A DNA stretch of 64,000 bases from Alphaproteobacteria bacterium. GTDB lineage: Bacteria > Pseudomonadota > Alphaproteobacteria > UBA8366 > GCA-2717185. Of the stretch, positions 35,570 to 44,042 are shown one piece after another. Below the pieces are notes generated by a model. It did no database searches, had not been told where the DNA came from, and saw only the letters and a program-made list of their open reading frames with translations. Made by a program: the position numbers and the translations under genes. The stretch lies in contig WLWY01000006.1 of the NCBI GenBank assembly GCA_012103325.1, positions 186,001 through 250,000 on the forward strand, written 5' to 3'. The stretch's first letter is position 1; each line of letters starts with the position of its first letter.

Positions 35570-36031
35570 ATGAAACACTCCAATATGAAACTTGTCGGTT
35601 TGGCCATCATGTCAGCCGTTAGCGGCATTTCCGTATCGGCCTGTGCCGGACAAAACAATATCGCCGGCTTCGACCCGGCCAAGGAAATTACCACACCCGC
35701 CGCGAAGGTCGTGTTCAACAAAATCAACCCGGCCATCAGCATGGGTGGCGCTTACGGAGACAAGTCGAAAGGCGGCCATGGCACCTTTGGCAAATTTCCG
35801 GCGAACTTCATAACACCGTTCCATACCCATTCAGGCGCGTATCATGGCGTTGTGATCTCGGGAACGATGACGAACCCGTTCAAGGGCGAGCAAAATCCAC
35901 CGGAGTTGAAGGCCGGCTCCTATTGGTATGTCCCGGACAATGCCGAGCATGCAACCGCCTGTGTGTCGGAGGAGCCGTGCCTGTTCTACTTCCATGCCAA
36001 CCGCGCCTTCGATTTTCATCCCACCAAATAG
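35570..36031 (+). CDS. Secreted cupin (DUF4437-like) lipoprotein
   Basis: 153 aa. Signal sequence ending in SVSACAG, a plausible lipobox with Cys near residue 25, so it is probably a periplasmic or outer-membrane lipoprotein. The cupin fold is marked by FHTHSGAYHGVVISGTM and PDNAEHATACVSEEPC. RBS AAGGGAAT precedes ATG 35570. A strong terminator follows at 36069-36099, so it is transcribed alone. The enzymatic role is unknown. Confidence 0.78.
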   Translation: MKHSNMKLVGLAIMSAVSGISVSACAGQNNIAGFDPAKEITTPAAKVVFNKINPAISMGGAYGDKSKGGHGTFGKFPANFITPFHTHSGAYHGVVISGTMTNPFKGEQNPPELKAGSYWYVPDNAEHATACVSEEPCLFYFHANRAFDFHPTK

Positions 36032-36068
36032 CAGGGCCGAACCGCTGGCTTTCGCCATCGGGACCGAG

Positions 36069-36099
36069 GGGCATCCGTTTTGGATGCCCTTTTGGTTTT
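36069..36099 (+). terminator. Rho-independent terminator after secreted cupin gene
   Basis: Perfect 8-bp stem GGGCATCC (36069-36076) / GGATGCCC (36082-36089) with a 5-base loop, followed by TTTT GG TTTT. It lies 38 bp past the cupin stop. Confidence 0.8.
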
Positions 36100-36357
36100 C
36101 GGTGCCAAGGTCCATCGAACTTGCAAACGCCACGGACGCCTTACCATCGCACGCGTTTGTTCTTTAAGCGATTAAACAACCTGCCCCCTCAACCCGGCTC
36201 ATTTTCGAATTATCGCTTATCCAGAAATGACGCTGTCGCGTTCGGAAACCCGCTTGATCCAAGTCAATTTACTCATGCGCTCGCCGCGCTAAGAGTAACT
36301 CTTGGTTTCGATGTAAATCGAAATTCGGAAATCGAGAGCGTGAAAGGAGAAACGGAG

Positions 36358-37311
36358 ATGGCTGTCGGCAAAATTACCGAGCGCATCGACGCCATTACAG
36401 GCATCAGCGACGAACGCCGGGTCGCGTCGCCGCCGTGCCCCCGTAGCGTCAAGGTCGAACTGACGGCGCGCTGCAACTTCAATTGTTCGTTTTGCGCGAC
36501 GGGATACAAACTCCGCGACAAGCGGGACATGGACTGGCAGTTCTATCTAAAGCTTCTTTCGGACTTGAAACGCTCGGGTGTCGAGGAAGTCGGCATGTTC
36601 TACCTGGGAGAAAGCTTTCTCCTGCCGTGGCTGCCCGACGCCATCAAGGCGGCTAAGGACATGGGCTTTGAGTATGTCTTCCTGACGACCAACGGCTCCC
36701 TGTGCACGCCCGAAAAGGTAGAGGCCTGCATGGCAGCCGGTCTCGACAGCCTCAAATTCTCGCTCAATTACGCGGACGAGGAACAATTCGCCAATATCGC
36801 GCAGGTAAAGCGCTCGTTGTTCATGGATTTGGTTCGCAACGTTAAATCGACCCACCGAATTCGCGACGATGGCGGCTATCACTGCGGCATCTACGGATCG
36901 TATATCGATTACGATGGCCAGCAGGGGGAACGCATGCGGGCCCTGGTCGCCGAGGTCGAGCCATATCTTGACGAGGTTTATGCCCTACCGCTCTATTCTC
37001 AAGCCGACCTGGTCAGTGTCGATGAACAGAACCGCGGCTGGGAGATTAGGGGTGGAAATCCGGGCCGCGCCGGCAACATGCGTCCGGCGGTCCCCTGTTG
37101 GTCGCTGTTTACCGAAGCACGTGTCTCCTACGACGGGTATCTGTCCGCCTGCTGTTTCGACCATGACGGCCGCTTCCGAATGGGGAACCTCAACGAGATG
37201 TCGTTCATGGAAGCCTGGGCCGGCGACGGGTTCCAGGAACTGCGTCGGGCGCATCTGACAGGCGATGTTTCGAAGACCGTTTGCAAGGAATGTGTCTCTT
37301 ACGCTTTTTGA
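36358..37311 (+). CDS. Radical SAM/SPASM-domain protein
   Basis: 317 aa from ATG 36358 (AAAGGAGAAACGGAG upstream); an in-frame GTG at 36340 is an alternative. The radical SAM cluster CNFNCSFC (C39, C43, C46) is N-terminal. The C-terminal region carries further cysteines (VPCWS, SACCFDHDG, CKECVSYAF) that would bind an auxiliary SPASM-type cluster. Such enzymes modify peptides or small molecules. No obvious precursor peptide lies next to it. The 326 bp before it hold a terminator and no other gene. Confidence 0.85.
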   Translation: MAVGKITERIDAITGISDERRVASPPCPRSVKVELTARCNFNCSFCATGYKLRDKRDMDWQFYLKLLSDLKRSGVEEVGMFYLGESFLLPWLPDAIKAAKDMGFEYVFLTTNGSLCTPEKVEACMAAGLDSLKFSLNYADEEQFANIAQVKRSLFMDLVRNVKSTHRIRDDGGYHCGIYGSYIDYDGQQGERMRALVAEVEPYLDEVYALPLYSQADLVSVDEQNRGWEIRGGNPGRAGNMRPAVPCWSLFTEARVSYDGYLSACCFDHDGRFRMGNLNEMSFMEAWAGDGFQELRRAHLTGDVSKTVCKECVSYAF

Positions 37312-37472
37312 GAGTCCCTTTATCAGATCTCAGCGGCGCGTCTCGCGATCCTCTCTGACACAACCCATTCGAGACAGGAGGCATACGATAACGGCGACCC
37401 GAAGCGCGACAGCAGATACGGGCGCCATCCTCGCGCGGCGAGGCGAACAGGCAGTCAAAGACTTCCTACCTC

Positions 37473-38222
37473 TTACCGTACGGCGCCATGCATCCGGATG
37501 AACCTGCGCACACGGTCGATCGTGCGTTCCTTCAGGTCGGGCGGAGACTTCCATGGGAAGACAGTGATCTCGGCGTTCGGCGCCAGCGAGGCAACGTCGA
37601 TAGATGACTGGAGCGGGTGCGAGGGAATGTCGTCCGGCAGCACGAGAATCGGCGTCTGACAGTTGCGGATGAAGTCCCGCGATACGCTGTAGAGAAAGTC
37701 GGGGTTCACCCGGTACAAATTGTGCAAATACTTGTCGATTGCGTCCTGGTTCAGGTCGGGCCGTTGGGCGAGCAACTCGGGGCCCCACCCATCGCTGCCG
37801 GACCGGTACATGACATCGGGGTCTTCTGGCCGGTGCCCCACCGTCTGGCAGAACACCGCGGCGACAACACGGTCGGAGGCTCGTTGAAGAAGCGTTCCGG
37901 CGAAGCAGCCGCCGATACAGTAACCCATATAGGCGAACTCGCGGATACCCAGGTGATCCATCAACCCGAGCTGGTCTTCGGCGAAGCCGCCCCACGGATC
38001 GTCGACAGCGATCGGCCCCGTACTCTCGCCGCCAATCGCGTTGCGCTGATCCATCGTGATACAGCGGAAGTCTTCTTTGAAGACGTCCATCGCGTTGATC
38101 ACCGCACTCGGCCAGTTATCAACACGAGAGTTGAGGCCACCGCCCGGGGTGACCAGCAGCGGAAAGCCGCTACCGACCTCTTCGTAACGGATGCGGACGT
38201 CGCCCTTCTCGTAGAACGGCAT
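37473..38222 (-). CDS. Alpha/beta hydrolase with Cys at the nucleophile elbow
   Basis: 249 aa from ATG 38222, preceded by a strong AAGGAGGAGA; the frame extends 13 codons further without support. The alpha/beta fold is seen in PLLVTPGGGLNSR, CITMDQRNAIGGES and the elbow GYCIGGC. The usual Ser is replaced by Cys (C102), as in dienelactone hydrolases. Convergent with the radical SAM gene. The substrate is unknown. Confidence 0.82.
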   Translation of the reverse strand: MPFYEKGDVRIRYEEVGSGFPLLVTPGGGLNSRVDNWPSAVINAMDVFKEDFRCITMDQRNAIGGESTGPIAVDDPWGGFAEDQLGLMDHLGIREFAYMGYCIGGCFAGTLLQRASDRVVAAVFCQTVGHRPEDPDVMYRSGSDGWGPELLAQRPDLNQDAIDKYLHNLYRVNPDFLYSVSRDFIRNCQTPILVLPDDIPSHPLQSSIDVASLAPNAEITVFPWKSPPDLKERTIDRVRRFIRMHGAVR

Positions 38223-38581
38223 GCTTGTCTCCTCCTTGGCAATGCTGGGGTACGCGGACACGGTTCGGATGCGTCACGCTTCGGAAGCTCCGCTCTATTC
38301 TACGATCCGTTCACCCCCGCGGGTCAATACACGCGGCCCGTGAAGCGCCGGCGACACACTGGATTTTTGCGGCTGTCCTTGCGTTCCGGATTGACTTCCG
38401 CTCTCATTCAAAAACCGATTCGGGAGAGTGGTGCATATTGCAACGATTTAGAAATGTCACCGGTCGTGCAATTATTGATTGCAGGTTAGAAGACAGGAAC
38501 TGTAAGCTCCCCAAACTACTGAATTAAATCAAGTCTTCTTCCCGGTCGTTATCAACCATATTTGGCGGAGCATCACTCAAG
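38223..38581. other. Intergenic region, no gene seen
   Basis: 359 bp between the hydrolase start and a divergent small membrane-protein gene. The last 200 bp become AT-rich. No repeat copy, RNA gene or credible short frame is visible. It should contain two divergent promoters. Confidence 0.4.
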
Positions 38582-39070
38582 ATGAACTGGCGTATACGGT
38601 GTGCTTTCGTATCGATTGCAGGCATTATCGGTTTGTTGGCAATCATTTGGGGCTTGTTGTCTTTCGATTATTTCGGTTTAGATCTAGAGCGTGAAGAATC
38701 TGCGCTACTAGGGTTTTATATCGCTGCCGTAGTGATTACGAGCGCTTGGTGTTACGACTGGAAACACTACATAAGGTACTGGCTGGCGTTCCGTGGATCT
38801 CCGCCTTATAGCCGTCGCGCTATTCTAATCGTAAGGTGTCTGATCTTTGTTTGGATGGCGGGCGCTGTTACGTCTCTAATTCATAACTTAATTTTCTACG
38901 ATTGGAATTCATTCGGCATAATAGTGCCACTCGTTATTGCCATCATGACACTCTTATCGTTCGGCATCGTCGACGGCTTGATACGTTGCTTAAAGGGGCC
39001 ACCTGATGATGCAGATTGGCAGAATGGGAATATCAAGTGGCCTCACCTAATAGGCAAGTATCTGAATTGA
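38582..39070 (+). CDS. Hypothetical membrane protein, about four transmembrane helices
   Basis: 162 aa. Hydrophobic segments lie at about residues 12-30, 42-58, 80-98 and 110-128; the C-terminal tail is charged. No family is recognised. ATG 38582 has GGCGGAGC 10-15 bases upstream. Base composition is AT-richer than the neighbours, suggesting transfer. A dispersed repeat copy begins 6 bp after the stop. Confidence 0.6.
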   Translation: MNWRIRCAFVSIAGIIGLLAIIWGLLSFDYFGLDLEREESALLGFYIAAVVITSAWCYDWKHYIRYWLAFRGSPPYSRRAILIVRCLIFVWMAGAVTSLIHNLIFYDWNSFGIIVPLVIAIMTLLSFGIVDGLIRCLKGPPDDADWQNGNIKWPHLIGKYLN

Positions 39071-39076
39071 GATTTA

Positions 39077-39157
39077 GGGGACATAATACTTAACTCGTGT
39101 AATTGCGAACCCCAGAAATCTAACCGCCAATCAATTAAATATTGTGTCCCTATAAAT
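39077..39157. repeat. Dispersed ~80-bp palindromic repeat, copy A
   Basis: Opens GGGGACATAATACTTAACT and closes with ATTGTGTCCCTATAAAT, so the ends form an imperfect inverted repeat around a conserved CCCAGAAA...TCAATTAAA core. Two more copies are in the window (39743-39821, 41101-41181), all in the same orientation. It has the look of a REP/MITE-type element; no transposase for it is in the window. Confidence 0.75.
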
Positions 39158-39280
39158 CCGTCGAATAAAGCGTCAAAATATGACGGCGCAGATTGATGCA
39201 TATCAAACGGACGATAACGCCCTGCCGCTAGGATGCGGAAGTGGACGGTGCGGTATTTAGTCAATGAGCGGAGGTAGCGT

Positions 39281-39694
39281 ATGTTTAAATCAATTGGTGT
39301 GCCGGTCGATTTGCCGCATGCAGATCAACTCAAACGGAGCATTGAGGTTGCGGTCGACTTGGCAAAACATTACGGCGCGGCATTGAATCTCGTCGGCGTG
39401 ACAGGCGTTACACCGGGAGCCGCAGCGCACAATCCAAAGGAGTTTGACGAAAAACTGCGAGACTTTGCCATTCGGCTTCGCAACGAGCACGGGGTCGAGG
39501 TCGGGCACAAATCCGTGGTTTCGCATGACCCGGCCGTCGATCTGGAGGAGAAGATCGGACAAGCCGCTAAGGATCTCGGGTCCGACTTGGTCGTTATGTC
39601 GTCGCATAAACCGGGTTTGCTAGAACACATCTTCGCCTCTCACGCCGGTCACTTCGCTTCGCACTCAGATTTGTCCGTGTTCATCGTCCGATGA
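39281..39694 (+). CDS. Universal stress protein (UspA family)
   Basis: 137 aa. One Usp domain: MFKSIGVPVDL at the start, SDLVVMSSHKPGLLEHIFASH and SVFIVR at the end. The GxxGxG(S/T) ATP-binding loop is replaced by SSHKPGLLEH, so it is probably a non-ATP-binding Usp. GGAGG precedes ATG 39281. It lies between two copies of the dispersed repeat. Confidence 0.85.
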   Translation: MFKSIGVPVDLPHADQLKRSIEVAVDLAKHYGAALNLVGVTGVTPGAAAHNPKEFDEKLRDFAIRLRNEHGVEVGHKSVVSHDPAVDLEEKIGQAAKDLGSDLVVMSSHKPGLLEHIFASHAGHFASHSDLSVFIVR

Positions 39695-39742
39695 CCGGAA
39701 GCTGTAAGCAAGGGGCCAACAACACGGCGCGATGAGATTAAA

Positions 39743-39821
39743 GGGACATAATACTTAACTCGTGATTTTGTCAGCCCCAGAAACCCAACCGCTAATCAGT
39801 TAAATATGTGTCCCTATTAAT
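39743..39821. repeat. Dispersed ~80-bp palindromic repeat, copy B
   Basis: Starts GGGACATAATACTTAACTCG and ends TGTGTCCCTATTAAT. It is the same element and orientation as copy A, 586 bp earlier, with a few substitutions and a small deletion. The two copies bracket the universal stress gene. Confidence 0.75.
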
Positions 39822-39851
39822 CCGAAGTCTCGCGTCAGCTGACGCGTGTTT

Positions 39852-40283
39852 TCAAGTCGGCAGCTGGTCTTCATAACATTGAGAACCCTCTGGAATATTC
39901 GTCCAATCGTGGTTTGTACGTACGAAGATATAGCGAAAATCGTGCTTCGAAGGCGTAATCCAGCTCGGGTCGTCAAAGGTTCCCGCATCTATTGCTCTCG
40001 CCGTTGGCCAGCGTTCTTGGGTAAAACCGATATTGGTTCCACAGGTTGCGCAAAAACCAAGGTCTAACCAGCGACCGTATTCGTTGATCTCGCGATAGAC
40101 TTTGAGCTCGCCGGAGCAAAGCTCAAACTCTGGCTTGTCAAATTTCGGAATCACTGCAAACGCAGAACCGGTGCGCCGTTGGCACCACTCGCAGTGACAA
40201 ACAACGACAATGCTGGGTTCGGCATGAACCTTGTAACGGACTTTACCGCAGACACAGCCGCCCTCGTGAACTGAAGCAGTCAT
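39852..40283 (-). CDS. GFA-family (glutathione-dependent formaldehyde-activating-like) zinc protein
   Basis: 143 aa. Conserved cysteine sets CVCGKVRYKV, CHCEWCQRRTGSAF and FCATCGTNIGF are the GFA zinc sites. Members include S-hydroxymethylglutathione synthase-like proteins, but most have no known substrate. Start ATG 40283. It stands alone on the minus strand. Confidence 0.88.
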   Translation of the reverse strand: MTASVHEGGCVCGKVRYKVHAEPSIVVVCHCEWCQRRTGSAFAVIPKFDKPEFELCSGELKVYREINEYGRWLDLGFCATCGTNIGFTQERWPTARAIDAGTFDDPSWITPSKHDFRYIFVRTNHDWTNIPEGSQCYEDQLPT

Positions 40284-40417
40284 AACCCATCCCCAGTTTG
40301 TTAATAGTGATGAGGCTCAATATTGCTTAGTGAAAAAGCCTTGTAAAGGCGGCGTGTAGCGGTACTAACCGCTGGTCGTAGATGTTCTCGCCCCCCTATT
40401 ACCGGGTTTTTCTGCCG

Positions 40418-40963
40418 TTAGACCTTCAGGGATTCGTGTTTCGGGTTCGGCTCCAGTTCGGCGCCATTCACCGTCATTGCAAGCATCGCGTAGTAACCAA
40501 TGCAGGTCGTCAATTGCACATACTGATCGGCGCCCAGCCGCTCCATGACCGCTCGCGCCAGCGGTTCATCGACGCGGTTCGCGCGCAGCAGTTGCCGGGT
40601 GAAGTCGATGATCTGCAGGTCCTCCGGCGGGATACCACCGGACCGGTCGTCACGGATCGCGTCGATAGTCGCGCTCGGAATGTCCCGTTCAGCGCCAATC
40701 ACACCCTGGATGCCCCACACATATTGCGCCTGGAAATGCCGGCCGACGACAAGGGCGGCGAGCGTCCGAATCCGCAGTTCCAACGTCCCTTCCCAACGGA
40801 CCAGCGTACCCAGATGGGCGACCCGCTCGGCCCACTCCGGCGCGTGCATCCAGACTGAGAAGGGGCCTTCCAGCGATTTGCGCGTATCGACGATCTTTTC
40901 CGCGATACCGCGGGCCTCGCCGGTCAGTTCGTCGGGAGATTTCAAGACGGAGACGCGGGCCAT
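40418..40963 (-). CDS. Carboxymuconolactone decarboxylase-family protein without CxxC
   Basis: 181 aa. The alpha-helical CMD core is recognisable (LELRIRTLAALVVGRHFQAQYVW, DLQIIDFTRQLL, CIGYYAMLAMTVNG). The Cys pair of AhpD is missing, which suggests a decarboxylase/hydrolase-like or structural role rather than peroxidase. Start ATG 40963, with GAGGACATCGC upstream. Confidence 0.8.
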   Translation of the reverse strand: MARVSVLKSPDELTGEARGIAEKIVDTRKSLEGPFSVWMHAPEWAERVAHLGTLVRWEGTLELRIRTLAALVVGRHFQAQYVWGIQGVIGAERDIPSATIDAIRDDRSGGIPPEDLQIIDFTRQLLRANRVDEPLARAVMERLGADQYVQLTTCIGYYAMLAMTVNGAELEPNPKHESLKV

Positions 40964-41100
40964 GCGATGTCCTCGGTTTTCGTTGCGCTTGGCCAGGGGC
41001 TAATGGGCCCGGAGTGGCCGGCTCAACGCCGACCTTAAGGTATGCGGCTATTCCGCACCATACGCATTGATGGCACAGGGTGGGCAGATTAGGAGGTTTT

Positions 41101-41181
41101 GGAGACATAATATTTAACTCGTGAAATTGCGAGCGCCAGAAACCCAACCGCTAATCAATTAAATATTGTGTCCACATAAAT
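41101..41181. repeat. Dispersed ~80-bp palindromic repeat, copy C
   Basis: Starts GGAGACATAATATTTAACTC and ends TTGTGTCCACATAAAT, the same orientation as copies A and B. It abuts an aldo/keto reductase gene remnant, so it may mark a deletion junction. Confidence 0.75.
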
Positions 41182-41185
41182 CTTA

Positions 41186-41311
41186 GACCATTCCGTCGGG
41201 TGGTCAGAACAGCCGGCCGAAGATCTCGATGCGCTGAACGAAGCCTTCCCGCCCGGCGCTGCCGCCGGCGACCGCTACGAGCCCTGCGGCATGAAGCGGG
41301 TGAACCTCTAA
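41186..41311 (+). pseudogene. 3' remnant of an aldo/keto reductase gene
   Basis: An open frame ends with EDLDALNEAFPPGAAAGDRY, EPCGMKRVNL and a TAA at 41309-41311. This is the typical C-terminal tail of plant/bacterial-type aldo/keto reductases (an L-x-x-L...PPGAAAG-x-RY-x-x-x-M pattern). Everything upstream is replaced by repeat copy C. The tail converges with, and just overlaps, the PhyH gene stop. Confidence 0.6.
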
Positions 41312-42153
41312 TCCACGTACATCGGGCCCGGCGCCTCGTAGAGCGCTTCGTAGTGGACCAGTGAGGGCTCGTCGGGGAGCGGGCAGGGCGTGGTATTTCG
41401 CCAGGCCCACTCGCCACGGTCGCAGTTTTCCGCGATGACATAGCCGTTGAGGTAGAATCGCCGGTCGATTTCGGTGGTATTGGCGCCCGAACCGTGCAGC
41501 GTATGGACGCCCCACAGCGCGACATCGCCGGGCGCCAATGTCAGTGTCACAGTTTTTGCCGGATCGAGCCCCAGCGTCTCAAGATCGCGATCGTTTAACT
41601 CGACGTTCCTCGTGCGGCGGCTGGCATCGAACGGAATTTCACCGAGACGATGGCTGCCGGGATAGACCGTCATCGCGCCGTTCTCCGCCCGGTGTGGATC
41701 GATGGCGATGCCGGTCTGGACGTATGAGGCAGCAAGATCGCGAAAGGCATCACGCGGCCGCCGCGAGCGCGAATCCTGATGAAAACCGAACTCGGTCATT
41801 GCCGCGCGGGGCGGCTTCCAGTGAAGCTGGTTGATGATCTGCTTGAGGTCAGGGCCGATCAACGGCGCCACAATTCCAAGCATGCGCGGATCGCGGCGGA
41901 TGCGTTCGAGCGTCGCGTTAAAATAGCTCGGCCACTGGACCATGCGGACGATTGCGCCGAGTGCGGCGTCGTCGGTCACCGCGAAGAAGCTGTTGTGGTC
42001 GCGGAAGCTTCGACCATACGCAATGCCCTGTTGGTAGAGAAGGTCGAACTGATGCGCGATGTCGGCGATCTCATTCGCATCGAACACCCCAGGCACGATT
42101 GCGTAACCATGTTCGTGGTAATGCTCTACCCAGCGTTCTGTCATCTCATCCAC
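41308..42153 (-). CDS. Phytanoyl-CoA dioxygenase (PhyH)-family Fe(II)/2-oxoglutarate oxygenase
   Basis: 281 aa. The iron ligands are H125 and D127 (GFHQDS) and a distal His in WGVHTLHGSGANTT (residues 215-227). The 2-oxoglutarate-binding Arg follows in DRRFYLNGY. Bacterial members hydroxylate diverse small molecules such as ectoine or phosphonates. Start ATG 42153 (or 42144). Confidence 0.88.
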   Translation of the reverse strand: MDEMTERWVEHYHEHGYAIVPGVFDANEIADIAHQFDLLYQQGIAYGRSFRDHNSFFAVTDDAALGAIVRMVQWPSYFNATLERIRRDPRMLGIVAPLIGPDLKQIINQLHWKPPRAAMTEFGFHQDSRSRRPRDAFRDLAASYVQTGIAIDPHRAENGAMTVYPGSHRLGEIPFDASRRTRNVELNDRDLETLGLDPAKTVTLTLAPGDVALWGVHTLHGSGANTTEIDRRFYLNGYVIAENCDRGEWAWRNTTPCPLPDEPSLVHYEALYEAPGPMYVD

Positions 42154-42277
42154 TCCGCCATGCGGCTGCGATCATCTGGGTCATTTGAATATCCGCTGGC
42201 ACGGGCATTTTTTCGATGATGCCGGGTTCATATGTGGTCGAAGATTGGATTATAGCACACGGCGAATGTCGGTTGTC

Positions 42278-42431
42278 GGCTAAACCCAGAAGAAACCGCG
42301 TTCCCGATTGACTTCCGTTGCGCCCTGAACATGCGACATTCGCGCGGTGATTACAGTTTCTGCTGACATTCGTCCCCTTACCGCCCAGCTCTAAAAGTGC
42401 CGAGCGATACCGCGTTTTGGCTATTATGGAC
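42278..42431. repeat. ~150-bp dispersed repeat, copy E
   Basis: Begins GGCTAAACCCAGAAG and runs through ACATGCGACATTCGCGCGG, TTACAGTTTCTGCTG and GAGCGATACCGCG. It matches 43759-43912 base for base over long stretches and is in direct orientation. The pair flanks the AT-rich lipoprotein gene. No coding sense is seen. Confidence 0.8.
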
Positions 42432-42439
42432 CCATAAGG

Positions 42440-42466
42440 GACCTTCATGCCTGGAAAGTGAAGGTC
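42440..42466. terminator. Stem-loop downstream of lipoprotein gene
   Basis: Perfect 8-bp arms GACCTTCA (42440-42447) and TGAAGGTC (42459-42466), 56 bp past the minus-strand lipoprotein stop. There is no long T-run, so its strength is uncertain. Confidence 0.4.
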
Positions 42467-42521
42467 TGGGTTCAGGCCGAAACAGACATTGTTCAGTATC
42501 GGATAATTTGGAATTTATCAG

Positions 42522-43397
42522 CTATTCCTTCAGTCCAGTCGAAAGAGAAAATATATTGCCAATCGACACACGCATCAGGATTCTTTTTTCTGATTCTTCA
42601 ATCAGATTTCCTGTTAGCTCTATGAGTGAACCAGTAACAGTATCACGCATCGGAAAAATAATTTCCTTCCCGGTTTCGACATTCTTGTTCGTCGGATTTT
42701 GCAACAAATCATACCGTATCATTTTCAAATTTTGCTCGATACCGAATCGCGCCTCCTGGCGCAATGCAGCCGCATTATCGGCCGCCCAAAGAGCCGTCGC
42801 TTCACTCTTTGGACCAATCTTGTCGGAATAATAAGTGTAAATAGCAAAGAACTCACGTTCGTCAGGATTTGTCGTATAAAGGGAAGCCTGCGTCTGAACA
42901 GTCAAAACCTGAAATGTAGAAGATAGATCAAAAAAGACCTTTAATATCAATAGCGGTAACTTGAATTCCTCGGCTTCTTTTTCGGTAACGGCACCTAGTT
43001 TTTCGAGTGATGTAACGGTAAACCATGGTGATTTGGAGATGATTGGTTCCAGCTTATTCCAATATTCGCGACGAAAATCAAAATCTGCAGATGACTGCCA
43101 AACCGGAGACATTCTATTCCTCGCTCTTTTCTCCGCTATCTGCACGCTAGCAGTATTTACAGTTGCAGCGGCAAATGCACCGATAATTGCAACCCCAATG
43201 TTCGGGGAACTGATCGTCAATTGCACCGCATTAAATTGAGTAGATACTTGCTCCTTAGGAATGGTGCTGTAAACGGTGAGATTGAGATTTTGGCCAGAAA
43301 GTTCCGGATTCAGAGGTTTGCGGGCAAATGGAGATGAGCAACCGCCGGCAATGATTGAAAGGCAAAGGACAATTACTAAAACAAAATTTGATCCCAA
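42522..43397 (-). CDS. Hypothetical lipoprotein, AT-rich orphan
   Basis: 291 aa. Lipobox IIAGGC with Cys near residue 20 after a hydrophobic leader. The body has a short hydrophobic, alanine-rich stretch (NIGVAIIGAFAAATVNTA) and no recognised domain. Base composition is clearly AT-richer than the surroundings. It is flanked by two direct copies of a 150-bp repeat, which suggests arrival as a unit. Function unknown. Confidence 0.65.
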   Translation of the reverse strand: MGSNFVLVIVLCLSIIAGGCSSPFARKPLNPELSGQNLNLTVYSTIPKEQVSTQFNAVQLTISSPNIGVAIIGAFAAATVNTASVQIAEKRARNRMSPVWQSSADFDFRREYWNKLEPIISKSPWFTVTSLEKLGAVTEKEAEEFKLPLLILKVFFDLSSTFQVLTVQTQASLYTTNPDEREFFAIYTYYSDKIGPKSEATALWAADNAAALRQEARFGIEQNLKMIRYDLLQNPTNKNVETGKEIIFPMRDTVTGSLIELTGNLIEESEKRILMRVSIGNIFSLSTGLKE

Positions 43398-44042
43398 ACG
43401 TCTTGGATTTTACAGTCCGTAATTACTCATGAGAAACACCCAACACATCACAAAATTAACGCCTGCGTTACCGAAACAGACACAGTTACAATTGGCAATT
43501 CGCTTGTCTATTTGGGAAGCAGTATCAGTATCCACATAACCGCTTTGTCCAGACGGATCGTCCGGGAATATCCAACCTCGTCAACAGTTCCCACTGCCAC
43601 ATGTCGTTCATGGACGCGAACCTTGCCCAAAAAGCCTTCCGCCTAATGCACGTCGTACGAGAAATTCTAGTTTTCGTGCGAAAGGTGTCCATAGAAACCA
43701 CATGTCACTTATGGCCGGTTATAAGATCTCAACCGCTGACGCACTGACTTTCGCTATTGGCTAAACCCAGAGGGAACCGCGTTCCCAGTTGACCTTCATT
43801 GCGTCCCCAACATGCGACATTCGCGCGGTGATTACAGTTTCTGCTGGTATTCGTCCCCTTACCGTCCCGCTCCAAATGCGCGAGCGATACCGCGTCTTGG
43901 TAATTGATGGTCCGACTTGGACGTCGACGTCACTACGAAAGGCTGCTCGTCAAACACCTGACATGGTCTAATCTAACAATCTGTATGAACTGTTGGGGCT
44001 GGTTCGTCAGGTTACGCCTCTTGCAAACTACCGAGAAACCAA
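43398..44042. other. Long intergenic region with a repeat copy
   Basis: 645 bp. Apart from repeat copy F (43759-43912) I see no coding frame with a start and motif. The stretch 43600-43740 shows no resemblance I can name. The last 130 bp lead to the amidohydrolase start. Confidence 0.45.
43759..43912. repeat. ~150-bp dispersed repeat, copy F
   Basis: Direct copy of 42278-42431 with scattered substitutions. It shares CATGCGACATTCGCGCGG, ATTACAGTTTCTGCTG and GAGCGATACCGCGT. It lies on the far side of the lipoprotein gene. Confidence 0.8.

Noticed and set aside
36032-36357. RiPP precursor peptide for the radical SAM enzyme
   Set aside because: The stretch contains a terminator and an open frame continuous with the enzyme, but no separate start with an RBS and no leader/core-like peptide.
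39281-39694. ATP-binding universal stress protein
   Set aside because: The GxxGxG(S/T) loop is absent, so only the family, not ATP binding, is claimed.
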